The notes under the pieces were generated by a model. It saw only the letters and a program-made list of their open reading frames with translations, was not told the origin of the DNA and ran no database searches. A DNA stretch of 64,000 nucleotides from Gari tellinella (lineage: Eukaryota; Mollusca; Bivalvia; Cardiida; Psammobiidae): contig OV277868.1 of NCBI GenBank assembly GCA_922989275.2, forward strand, positions 22,626,291 through 22,690,290. Reading direction: 5' to 3'. Position numbers and translations under genes: made by a program. This document shows positions 23,521 to 33,500 of this stretch, in pieces. The first letter of the stretch is position 1. Each line of letters starts with the position of its first letter.

Positions 23521-23819
23521 CACCTGGGTCATAGCTATATCAAAATGTTGTCTTGCCCAGTCAGATTCTATGGTACAATGTCCTCAGGTGAGCGAAATGT
23601 GACCCTCTGGGTCTCTTGTATTTTAATGTTAGTTTCGTATGTGGTAAATTTGATGCATACACTTTTCCGGGTGTTATTTGATTCGTAAATAATTCGTTCG
23701 TACTCATGCAAAGTATATAGACATTGGGCGCAATAAAATACTGTTCGAGAGTATTCAAGACAGTTAGAGGTACAAGTAAATACGAAAGAAGACTCAAGCA
23801 GGAAACGTAACACAAACAA

Positions 23820-23945
23820 TACACCCATCTCTAAAGCAGAACACACACACATACAGCCATACCATAACAAACACACACATACACACAACCACACACACAC
23901 GCAACACCATTCCCTCATCTACACACCAAACAGAAAACAACACGC
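23820..23945. repeat. ACACAC-rich simple sequence
   Basis: An A/C-only rich stretch (ACACACACATAC, CAACCACACACACACGC) that is absent from the matching place in unit B. It accounts for the minus-strand cysteine/valine-rich open frame here. Confidence 0.8.
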
Positions 23946-23997
23946 AAGACAGTGAATATAGGAGCCCGCCTTGGTACGGTCAGTAGCAATCAATAAT

Positions 23998-24200
23998 CAA
24001 AACCTCTCTATTACGACCACTAAAAAGAAGGTTAATTGAGTGTTTAAAGGACAGGTGACAGATTAAAGCAATGTGACAGTAAAATAGAAAGCTCCTACAG
24101 GAGCTTTCTGTTTTACTGTCACCTTGCTTTAAGCAGTCATCTGTCGAAAAACAAATAATAGTTATTACAATTAAGTGATCATAATAGAGATGTTTTATTG
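23998..24200. mobile_element. pogo/Tc1-like MITE
   Basis: CAAAACCTCTCTATTACGAC and inverted ATAATAGAGATGTTTTATTG surround the AGAAAGCTCCTACAGGAGCTTTCT hairpin core. The ortholog is 60370-60543, which has lost the AAGCTCC core. Confidence 0.85.
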
Positions 24201-24366
24201 TAGTTCTGTCGAGTGTTGTTTGTATCGGCTTCATATACTGAACTCACTACTGTTGTTAGCAAATAAACATTTGTAGAACCTACGCCAAGGCAGGGAATGA
24301 AATATTTCTTTGCATGTACAAAATCTGTTTATTCCTTGTGTTAATTTCCATCTTTTGATAGATTGG

Positions 24367-24895
24367 ATAATTCAATAGACGAATATGTTTCACCTCACAA
24401 TGCTGTTTTTAAGTATTTCGTGTAGACGAAGATGTTTCACCTCACAATGGTGTGTTTAAGTATGTTCGTGTAGATTGTTCAATAGACGAATATGTTTTAG
24501 CTCACAATGATGTATTTAAGTATGTTCGTGTAGATAATTCAATAGACGAAGATATTTCACCTCACAGTGAGTTATTTAAGTATGTTCGTGAAGATAATTC
24601 AATAGACGAATATGTTTCACCTCACAGTAATGTATTTAAGTAAGTTCGTGTAGATAATTCAATAGACGAAGATGTTTCACCTCACAATGATGTGTTTAAG
24701 TATGTTTGTGTAGATAATTCAATAGACGAATATGTTTCACCTCACAGTGAGTTATTTAAGTATGTTCGTGTAGATAATTCAATAGACGAAGATGTATCAC
24801 CCCACATTGATGTATTTAAGTATGTTCGTGTAGATAATTCAATAGACGAAGATGTTTCACCTCACAGTGATGTATTAAATATGTTCGTGTACATC
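24367..24895 (+). repeat. 60-bp tandem array, unit A (about 9 units)
   Basis: The unit is GATAATTCAATAGACGAAGA followed by TGTTTCACCTCACAGTGATG and TATTTAAGTATGTTCGTGTA. It equals 20 codons, so a frame repeating NSIDEDVSPHSDVFKYVRVD stays open over several units, but it is broken by a stop at 24641-24643 and by the decayed first unit. The same array in unit B (60707-61010) has only five units. Confidence 0.93.
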
Positions 24896-24954
24896 TTGAT
24901 TTCTGTCCGGAGATTACATTACTTTAATCGGACCAACGTCGATTATATGTAAGC

Positions 24955-25715
24955 GAACAGTAAACCGTGTGAATTGTGTTCAATGTAAGGTAGAATGTCA
25001 TTAATGAAATCGGCTCAATGTCGGTTAATATCGGTACTCTACATAGGGCAACCGGTCATTCTCGTCAACTGTCCGAGCATAGTTCGGTATATATATGAGA
25101 ACAGTAAACCGTGTGAATTGTGTTTAATGTAATGTAGAATGTCATTAATGAGATCGGCTCAATCTCGGTTAATATCGGTACTCTACGTAGCGCGATCGGC
25201 CATTCTCGTCAACTGTCCGAGCATAGTTCGGTATATATATATGAACAGTAAACCGTGTGAATTGTGTTTAATGTAAGGTAGAATGTCTTTAATGAGATCG
25301 GCTCAATCTCGGTTAATATCGGTACTCTACGTAGAGTGATCGGCCATTATCGTCAACTGTCCGAGCATAGTTCGGTATATATATGTGAACAGTAAACTGT
25401 GTGAATTGTGTTCAATGTAAGGTAGAACGTCATTAATGAACAGTAAACCGTGTGAATTGTGTTCAATGTAAGGTAGAATGTCATTAATGAGATCGGCTCA
25501 ATCTCGGTTAATATCGGTACTTTACGTAGAGTGATCGGCCATTCTCGACAACTGTCGGAGCATAGTTCGGTATATATATGTGAACAGTAAACCGTGTGAA
25601 TTGTGTTCAGTTGATGGTAGAACGTCAATAATGAGATCGGCTCAATGTCGGTTAATATCGGTATTCTACGTAGAGCCATCGGCCATTCTCATCTATTGTC
25701 CGAGCATAGTTCGGT
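24955..25715 (+). repeat. 144-bp tandem array, unit A (about 5 units)
   Basis: Units start GAACAGTAAACCGTGTGAAT at 24955, 25099, 25243, 25387 and 25582, with a 52-bp partial unit at 25438. Each contains TCGGCTCAATCTCGGTTAAT and CAACTGTCCGAGCATAGTTC. The unit is 48 codons long. The unit-B counterpart is 61064-61917. Confidence 0.93.
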
Positions 25716-25984
25716 AGGATCAGTCAGCTAACGATGGTAGAATGACGATCTCTATAGGTCACACTATATAGAGTTCATTTATTCACATGTTAGTTAAAGT
25801 TCAAGATGAAAGGAGGTTGTTGTTAAAACCAGGTTGGAAGTAAAGAAGAAAGCTCCCTATTGTGCTATGTGCTATGAATAAACTAAAGTGTCATAAACCT
25901 GAAGGGGTGGCATTGTCTATAGTTTCCAATTGCTTTGCCTCGCCTTTAGCATGTACATTATCATCTGCTATCATCTGTGGGGAA
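25716..25984. other. Conserved unique DNA after the 144-bp array
   Basis: Shared with 61918-62202 in unit B. Contains half of an AAGCAGG-type fold-back (GTTGGAAGTAAAGAAGAAAG near 25829). No gene. Confidence 0.6.
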
Positions 25985-26135
25985 GCCTTTCAGTTGGGGT
26001 GGTTCTACCCATTTGCAGATTTGTGCCTGAAACAGTGCATAAAGGGCTTCTGGGGTCTTCATCCACCTGTAATTAGCTGGACGTCGCGATATGACTGAAA
26101 TACTGTTAAAAGCGACATAAAATCATAAAAAAGCA
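25985..26135 (+). mobile_element. 5'-truncated RUDI-type SINE (unit A)
   Basis: Has the body (GGTTCTACCC ... CAGTGCATAAAGGGCTTCTG) and tail block (ATCCACCTGTAATTAGCTGG, CGCGATATGACTGAAATACT) but no tRNA head. The same truncation in unit B (62203-62340) shows the insertion predates the duplication. Confidence 0.8.
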
Positions 26136-26692
26136 TAAAATCACATATCAACTGCAAAAAATCTGCAATAATGCGCTTGATTTATGTATCTCAGTTTTGT
26201 TTAACTCTTTCAACACTAAGTAACTCTTGTGGGTTAATAGGTTTGCTTGTGTGTATTTTAGTTACCAAAACATGAACCAGTCTACTTGGAACTCTAGGTA
26301 GTTTAATCAATATATATTCTGCTTCAAATTAGCCAATAGTGTAGACCCTGGTCAGAGGGTTCCTAATGAGCCCTCTAATCTGGGTCTACATTATTTGCAA
26401 ATGTAATTATTATCTTTTAAACAAGTCCATGGTGTTGAAATAGTTAAATATCAAACAGGTTGGGATCATTATGAGACACTTATAGGAATACCAATAAGGG
26501 GAGCATTTAAGAAATAAAATCTTTATTTCTGCATTAAACCCTATGGCGTCACTAACGATTCTAATGAGTAGTAACATCATAGGATTTGGTGCTGAAATGA
26601 GTGAGAAAATGCTGGATTTGTTTAGCTTTCTCCCTCTTATCTAGATCATTGGTCACTAAGAGTTCTTCTTTGTCTTACAGGGGTTCAAACTA
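26136..26692. other. Intergenic DNA with one hairpin
   Basis: Holds a fold-back at 26332-26399 (CCAATAGTGTAGACCCTGG pairing with TCTGGGTCTACATTATTTG) and AT-rich DNA. Shared with unit B. No gene. Confidence 0.6.
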
Positions 26693-26885
26693 CAGTACAA
26701 CCTCTTTATTACGACCACTAAATTGTGTTCATTATAATGTGTTTACCACAGGTGACTGCTTAAAGCAAGGTAACAGTAAAACAGAAAGCTCTCTATTTTA
26801 CTGTCAACTTGCTTTAAGCTGTCACCTGTCTTTTATATAACCAATTAGCCTTCGTATTAGTAGTCGTGATGGAAAAGTTTCACGG
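26693..26885. mobile_element. pogo/Tc1-like MITE, diverged
   Basis: CAGTACAACCTCTTTATTAC to GATGGAAAAGTTTCACGG, with AAGCAAGGTAACAGTAAAAC / TTTACTGTCAACTTGCTTTA arms. The ortholog is 62898-63102. Confidence 0.75.
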
Positions 26886-27138
26886 TGTTTTCAATAGTTA
26901 TAAGGAATTAACCTTTAGAGCGTTATTATGAAATAGCACTGATAAATCATAAATGTTTTAACACAAGAGATGATCATTTTAACAAGGTTTAAACATTCTT
27001 TGTTGGTCTGATTAAATAATTTGACAATCTATGTAAATGACACATTTAAATTTCTCGGGTATTTCTGTTGATAACGTATGTACTGTGAGAAGATAATGAT
27101 TATATGGGTGTATATGAGTGTTTGGTTTTGTTCTTTAT

Positions 27139-27375
27139 TCAACTCATTGCGCCCTAGTGACGTATATATGCGTCATTTACCAAAAATGTACCTGTAAAGA
27201 ATACACTTGTCCTATGCAAACATTGAAGTCCCTGATCAGAGGAGTCCTGCAGGAGAATTCACTGTTTGTAATTTTGCAATGTTTTACCAAGAACAACCCT
27301 AAATAGTCTAAAATGGACCAGCCTTTATTGCAAACTAGAATCATGCATTGGAAGTTTCAGGGGATAATGAGTTAA
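27139..27375. mobile_element. Hairpin-bearing MITE, TCAACTCATTGCGCCC type
   Basis: About 237 bp from TTCAACTCATTGCGCCCTAG to GGGATAATGAGTTAAA, with the core ATTGAAGTCCCTGATCAGAG / GAATTCACTGTTTG. Copies of the same type are 35871-36110, 40942-41196 and 63357-63594. The ends show a short inverted TTAACTCAT/ATGAGTTAA. Confidence 0.75.
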
Positions 27376-27498
27376 ACCTTTCCCTTGTAGAAATTAGTAT
27401 TAAAACATCCTTTGAGATATGTTTATATTTATGCCTGGTTTAAATCATGCAGCCCTGAAACTTTTAGTGGATGTCAATATAAGTCTAGTCCATTTTTT

Positions 27499-28411
27499 GT
27501 GTCACCTACTGTAGGCTAAGGTGACATTTTGTGATCACTTTTCCGTCCGTCTGTCTGTCCGTCTCACTTTTTGCGTCACACTTGATAACTGCTGTTATAC
27601 TGAATCTTTTAAAGGAAAACTTAAATAATCTTCTTGTCAAAAACCACAAGGGCCAGAGCTTAGATATTTGGCACATGGCATCATCTATAAGCCCTCTATC
27701 AAGATTGTTCACATTTTGCCCCTGGGGTCAAAATTGACCCCGCCCTGGGGTCACCGTTTTACAAAATGTTATATAGTGAAATCTTCAATCATCTTCTCTG
27801 AAACTAATATGGCCAGAGCTTTGAAATTTGGCATGGTGGCACTTCTAGAGGCCCTTTACCAATTGTTAAAATGGATCTAGTCCGTTACATAACTAGGTCC
27901 ACAGGAGCTCTAAAATAGATTGTTTTCAATGAAAACTTTAAAAATCTTCTTGTCTGAAACTAGAATACCCTGAGCTCAGATATTTGGCACAAAACATCAT
28001 CTAAAGTTCCTCTATCAAATTATGTCCCTCCGGTCAAATACAACCGCCCCCCTTAGGGGTCACACATTTTCAGATTTATATAGTAAAATCTTCAAAAATC
28101 TTTTTCTCTAAAACTAATATGTCCAGAGTTTTTTTTATGTGGCATGGTGACGCTCCTAGTGGTTCCCGCCAGTTGCATAACTGGATTACATTAACCAAAA
28201 AAAGTTTCTTTTTCAATAAAAAGTCATACAGTTTGAAACCATGTACAAAGTCATGAGCTTAGATATTTGACAGAACACTTCATTTGCGTGTTCATCAACA
28301 AGATTTTTGAAATTATGTCATTGAAGTGAAAATGACCCCACCCCAGGGGTCATGTGCCCCTTGTATGGGGTTTTCCAGGTGAGCGATAGTTAGGCCCGCA
28401 TGGACCTTTGT
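27499..28411 (+). mobile_element. GTCACC-ended interspersed element (unit A)
   Basis: The left end is a hairpin, GTCACCTACTGTAGGCTAAG followed by GTGAC, then TCCGTCCGTCTGTCTGTCCG. The body has the CTGAAACTAATATGGCCAGA and CCCTGGGGTCAAAATTGACC modules. The right end is CCAGGTGAGCGATAG, GGCCCGCATGGACC and TTTGTTTA. It is a sister family of the element at 8529 with the same architecture. The LINE at 28412 starts immediately after it. Confidence 0.7.
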
Positions 28412-28999
28412 TTATACAATCAATACGCCTTCGTTTTAAAGGTCGTAAACGGAGCTAGACGTAAGTCTACTTATCAAGACTACATTGACACGAGGACATA
28501 TTCCAGAAATCAGGATACAAAAAGTAGTCATACAAGACAAACAAACAACAGCACACGGTGGACAAGAACTTTTACAAGAACGCTACACAAAGACAACTAT
28601 GACGAACTAAACACAAACAATAGATATACTGCTCTTGAGGCGACTGAGCAAGAACCTGGCCGTCCAGTTCGTCCGAAATATGGCGGAAAGAACAAGGCTA
28701 CATCACCCATAGACCGCGATATTGCATCCAAAAAAATCCACGTTGCTGAAGATAGTGATGACGATACACTTATCAAGATGGATATTGTGCATGAATTAGA
28801 CAGCTCACATGACTCGCCCTCTTTGATTCGAGAAAGTGCTGCAGAGAAGGCAAAGATGAAAACCCCACCCCCTTATGTTTCTCCAGCACCTTCAATGACT
28901 CTTGTACCGTCACCAATAGTTACTGTGGATGTAACGCAATCGCCTGCGCCTATAAACAATGACCAAGACACAGATGTGCTTAAGTATCCGAGCGACTAG
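28412..28999 (+). pseudogene. LINE ORF1 C-terminal portion (5'-truncated)
   Basis: About 195 residues of basic, then Ser/Pro/Asp-rich sequence (ARRKSTYQDYIDTRTYSRN, then PPPYVSPAPSMTLVPSPIV near the end). No zinc knuckle or RRM is visible in what remains. The frame enters from the preceding element, so its first ATG at 28400 is not a real start. It ends with TAG in the same frame as ORF2. Identity as ORF1 rests on position and composition. Confidence 0.6.
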
Positions 29000-31900
29000 C
29001 AGTCCTCGGAAATCGGCTACATTGACAAAGCTGATAACAATACATATAGTGTAAATAATGTAAATAGTAGTATAAAAATATTATCTCTAAATGTCTGCGG
29101 TATCGTTTCAAAGTTGAAATGCCCTGAATTTATGTCCTATATATGTAAATTTGACATTATTGGCCTCCAAGAGACAAAGACTGATGACACTGATATAATT
29201 AATGTACCTGGTTTTACAGTATATATGTTTAATAGAACAAAACTTTCAAACTACCGCTCAGGTGGAATTGCCTTGCTGATAAGAAATAGTATAGCAAAAC
29301 ATGTTCAGGTTGAAAGCAAATCTGATTGTGAACTGATAAAATTCTTCACGATATCAAATAACCTATATGGATGTAATACCAGCTGTTTCGATGAAGATCT
29401 TAAATGCGGAATGATATATATCCCGCCTATTGGTTCTAGATACTCACATGATGACCCATTCTATGAAATCCAAAACGAATGTTTCAGGTACTTTACAGAT
29501 AGCAAGCACTATATGCTATTTGGCGATTTTAATTCTAGATGTGGTAGTTTAGCAGACTTTACAAGAGTTGATGACCTAATAACTGACTTATTTGACTTAG
29601 AAACATTACAAACAGAAGAAGGTGATGTCTTTAAAAATTTCGATTTATACGATGTACCTTTACATAGGAAAGCAACTGATAGTGTTGTTTCACATTATGG
29701 AAACCAGTTAATTGAACTATGTAAACAAAATAATATGTTCCTTTTGAACGGTAGAATCGGAGATGACCAGAATTCTCCAAAATTAACATGCAGAAATGCT
29801 AGTACTGTGGATTATTTCATTTCCTCATCATTCGTTTTTGAGAACTTAATTGATTTCAATATTGAAGATTTTTGTTGTCTTTATTCTGATGTACATTGTC
29901 CATTATATGCCTCTTTAAAAACTAAAACTAACCATTACTGTGAAAACAATATATACTGTAATAAAAGTGAACAAATAAAACCTACATCTAAAACTAAACT
30001 ATGGGATAGAAAGAAGAAAGACTCATTTAATGGCAATGTAGACATAATTAAAGTTTCCGAAATCGAAACAAGACTTGACCAAATGAATGATTATAATAAC
30101 TTAAGCCAACAAGCAATAGACAATGTGGTGTCCGATATCGCAGGTTTATTTAAAGATAGTTCAAAAACATCTTTTGGTACAGTTAAAACAAATATAAATA
30201 AGAACAATAAGAAAAGTATGTATCCCTGGTTTGACAGTTCTTGCAAAAGAATGAGAAATGTATACCACAAAACTAGGAAAACATATAATAAATATAAAAC
30301 CTCACATTTCAAAACATTGCTTAGAACAGTGAGTAAACAGTACAAAAATACCATACACCAAGCATGCAATAAATACAATAACTCTAAAATACAACGTTTA
30401 CGACAACTTAAACACTCAGATGCCAGACAATATTGGAAAGTTATTAACAGCACTGATAATAAACAATCAGACAACATAGTATCTGTAGATGACTTCTAAA
30501 AGTCTTTCAAAAACCTTAACGAAAATCACGGTACACATGAGTCCAATGACACTGAGAATATAAATGACAATAATGATGACTTAAATAATTATATAAATGG
30601 CTCTATAACAGAAGAGGAAATATTAAAAGCAGTCAGAAGTCTTAAAAATGACAAAGCACCAGGAATTGATGATATAATAAACGAGCATATAAAATACTCT
30701 ACTGATATAATGATAAACATATATAAAAAACTGTTCAATATTGTGTTTGACACAGGCAAATTTCCAGAAAGCTGGACGATAGGAATGATTAAACCTATTT
30801 ATAAAAACAAGGGTTCTCCTAAACTCCCAGAAAATTACAGACCAATATCGTTACTCAGTTGCCTAGGAAAATTATTTACAAGCATTATAAATAATAGATT
30901 AAATGAATATGCAGATAATTTTAATGTAATCCACGAAACTCAAGCTGGCTTTAGAAAAAACTATTCTACAGTTGATAATATATTTATATTAAAGCATTTA
31001 ATCGACTTAGTACAAAGTGATAAGAAAAAGCTGTTTTGTTGTTTTATCGACTTTAAACAGGCTTTTGATTCAGTATGGAGAGTAGGGCTATGGCAAAAAC
31101 TCAGGAAAGAAAATATAAATTGTAAATGCTTCGAAGTGATTAAAAGCCTGTACAATAACATTAAATCTAAAGTTTTAACTCCTGGTAATTCTTCACCGTT
31201 GTTCGAATGTAATGTCGGGGTAAGACAAGGGGAGAATTTATCTCCTTTCCTCTTTTCAATCTTTTTAAACGATCTAGAGCAATATCTTGTAGATAATAAT
31301 GTCAATGGAGTAAATAAAAACACATTGATTGAAGGTTCCTATATTTATCTTAAACTTCTTATCTTATTATATGCAGATGATACAATTATATTTAGTGACA
31401 ATGAAATTGATCTTCAACTTGCTTTAAACCATTTTAAAGAATACTGTGACTTATGGAAACTTTGCATTAACTTCAGTAAAACTAAAATTCTTGTATTTAG
31501 TAAGGGACGATCGAACCTGAAAACACAGTTCACAATGGGGGAACATAAACTTGAATTTGTCAATGAATATAAATACTTGGGATTATTATTTACAAAAGCT
31601 GGTAGTTTTTACAAAACAAAATCATATATAGCTGAGCAAGCAAATAAAGCGATGTTAGCTTTACCATATGATTTACAAATTGAACTCTTTGAAAAAACAA
31701 TAAAACTAATACTATTGTACGGGAGCGAAATTTGGGGATATGGCAATTTTGACGAGTTAGAAAAGATTCAACTTAAATTTTATAAGTACATTTTTAATCT
31801 TAAAAAATCGACACCGTCCTACATGATCTATGGTGAAATAGGAATAACCCCGCTCGCGCTGAATATAAAAAATAGAGTAATAGCTTACTGGACCAGACTT

Positions 31901-32542
31901 ATTGAAAACATTAACAGCAACCAAACTACGAAGCTAGCTTCAAAAATGTACCGAATGATACACAAACTGCATGTAAAAAATGAAATTAAATCACAATGGA
32001 TAGAAAATTTAAAAAATCACCTCTGTACACTAGGTTTCTCTGGAATCTGGTATGGTCAGAGTTTTAATAGTAGCAAATGGCTTATACAAGCAACACTACA
32101 AAAACTTAAAGACACTTTTATACAATCTTGGCACTCAGACTTAAATAGAACGTCTGAAACAAATTTGTATAAACATGTGAAATTAGTTTTTAACCGTAGT
32201 ATCTATATTGATAAAATGCCAACTTACCTTTGTAAAAGTATATTAAAATTCTTTACCAGAAACCATCGCTTACCTATTGAAACAGGGCGTTGGCGGAATA
32301 TTCCCGCAACCGATCGTAAATGCACACATTGCAACGTGCTAGGCGACGAATTCCATTACCTATTTGAATGTGAATTATTTCGTACCCTCAGGGAAAATCA
32401 TATTGAACATTGTATACGACACCGACCAAGCATGTTTAAATTAATTGCTTTAATGAATACGAACGATTATTCCAAGTTACAAAACTTGGCTGCATTTTGC
32501 CACAAAATTATGGTACATTTTAAAGATAATAATAGGTTCTAG
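29000..32542 (+). pseudogene. LINE ORF2: endonuclease + reverse transcriptase, one nonsense codon
   Basis: Endonuclease motifs in order: ILSLNVCG (about 29074), GLQETKT with the catalytic Glu (about 29161), GDFNSR (29522) and SDVHCPL (29885). Reverse transcriptase motifs: KAPGIDDI, YRPISLLS (about 30837), FIDFKQAFDSV (about 31045), GVRQGENLSPFLFSIFLNDL (about 31217) and the catalytic YADD (31369-31380). The C-terminus has a Cys/His cluster RKCTHC ... FHYLFEC (about 32313-32370). TAA at 30497-30499 sits in the linker between the two enzymes; after it the same frame is open for 680 codons. There is no ATG between the ORF1 stop and the first endonuclease motif. A single lesion indicates a recent insertion. 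Confidence 0.9.
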
Positions 32543-32807
32543 TAAACTACTAGCATATATTAATGCTGTGTACAAATGTATTATTGATATGTACGATATA
32601 TTACTAATATTTACTTACGTAATATGTACTCTGTGCTCGCCTAGACAAGCTTTCGATTTCGTTTACCGTTTAGGCCTTTAAAATGAGTACTTACCTATAC
32701 ACGTAGTTTTGTATACTTGTGCATCCAACCTTAATCCTCCGCAGCTAAATACAACCTGCAAATTTTACATTCTGAAACATTTTCAGTCAGTGTTCTCACG
32801 TCTTGTT

Positions 32808-32875
32808 GCCAAACAGTTTTAATCCACACCAGATTTCGAGTTACTCGGAGTCTCATCTGGATTAATACTGTTTGC
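32808..32875. repeat. Fold-back hairpin in the LINE 3' region
   Basis: GCCAAACAGTTTTAATCCAC pairs with CTGGATTAATACTGTTTGC around AGATTTCGAGTTACTCGGAGTCT. It belongs to the window-wide hairpin family, so either the family inserted here or the LINE ends before it. Confidence 0.8.
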
Positions 32876-33262
32876 AACAGATATCACAAGTGCGCTCGCA
32901 GCTTGCAGAGGGTTAAGGAAGAATGTCACCACAAACATGACTTGTTACATACTTGGAGAGACAGAGAGAGAGAGAGCGAGACAGAGAGAGAGAGAGAGAC
33001 AGAGAGAGGCTTCTTCGCTTACCCTTACTCGAAAGACCGATTGCTTAACCAATTGATTGATTGACAGCTCATCCTTCAACTCAATCGACTGTTTATTTAA
33101 TCCACTTTTTAAGAGTGTAGCCGTTTTCCGTTGTGATTCGAGACAGTCTGTCTCATGTCATTTGTGTGTATATGTCTTGCGTATATATATTCTTGATGTA
33201 ATTACTTGCTGATGTATCCCGTTATACGGGACTTTGCGGTTGTTATCAATAAAACTTGGAAA

Positions 33263-33500
33263 ACTTGGAAAGAGGTTTTACCGTACATCTCAAATTAAAC
33301 ATTCTGAGAATTATTCCCCATGATGCATGGCGACAACCTAAAACAATATTTTGGGGACTATATGTTAAGAAGGTAAGCAAGCTCATACTTCAAGTAATTC
33401 AGAAATGCAACAATTTCAAGAGACTCAAGATTTTTCTGTAGAACAGTGTGAGAACCAATATGCAGTTCCAAAGAAATAACAACTCGGCTTACCTCAATTT
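33263..33500. other. Intergenic DNA
   Basis: Short stretch between the LINE tail and the 98-bp satellite; nothing recognised. Confidence 0.5.

Larger units (their letters stand above)
17189..23619 (+). mobile_element. 6.4-kb composite Helentron-like element (unit A only)
   Basis: The left end is TAACTCACCTGAGCC with GGCTCAGGATGAGC and CGTCCGTCG repeats. The right end is CTCAGGTGAGCG then GACCCTCTGGGTCTCTTGT. Unit B has the uninterrupted site at 59461-59470 (TGTTGT joined to ATTTTGATG), so the whole block is one insertion, with at most a TTGT overlap at the junction. Inside are large inverted arms, two 1164-bp direct repeats, LINE fragments and about six tandem modules near the right end. No complete protein gene is present. 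Confidence 0.82.
7471..28411. repeat. Segmental duplication unit A
   Basis: From 7471 (CGTCTTACGCTGCATTAGGA) the sequence matches 41821 onwards (CGTCTTACGCTGTACTAGGA). The match continues, broken only by insertions and deletions, to the window end (27785 pairs with 64000). Bases left of 7471 and 41821 do not match, so this is the left boundary. Colinear anchors are gene start 10661/46188, RUDI SINE 13411/48955, 112-bp repeat locus 14905/54715, hairpin MITE 16690/58968, 60-bp array 24367/60707, 144-bp array 24955/61064 and GTCACC element 27499/63713. The true right end of the unit cannot be seen, so 28411 is only the last position before the LINE insertion. Confidence 0.93.
28412..33262 (+). 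mobile_element. Nearly intact APE-type LINE (non-LTR retrotransposon)
   Basis: A 5'-truncated element with the tail of ORF1 (to 28999), a complete endonuclease-reverse transcriptase ORF2 (29000-32542) and a putative 3' region to about 33262. The whole coding part lies in one reading frame, interrupted only by TAG at 28997-28999 and TAA at 30497-30499. The 3' region ends CAATAAAACTTGG with short CTTGGAAAA repeats, a tail style seen in LINEs. A hairpin (32808-32875) and a GAGAGA tract (32958-33008) lie in that region, so its continuity is uncertain. I cannot assign the clade (CR1/L2/Jockey-like group). Confidence 0.88.

Noticed and set aside
28400..28411. ATG at 28400 as the start of the LINE first frame
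   Set aside because: The first codons come from the right end of the preceding interspersed element, so the LINE is truncated and this ATG is accidental.
33140..33262. Separate small LINE or gene 3' end
   Set aside because: It can be explained as the 3' tail of the LINE at 28412; the intervening hairpin leaves some doubt.
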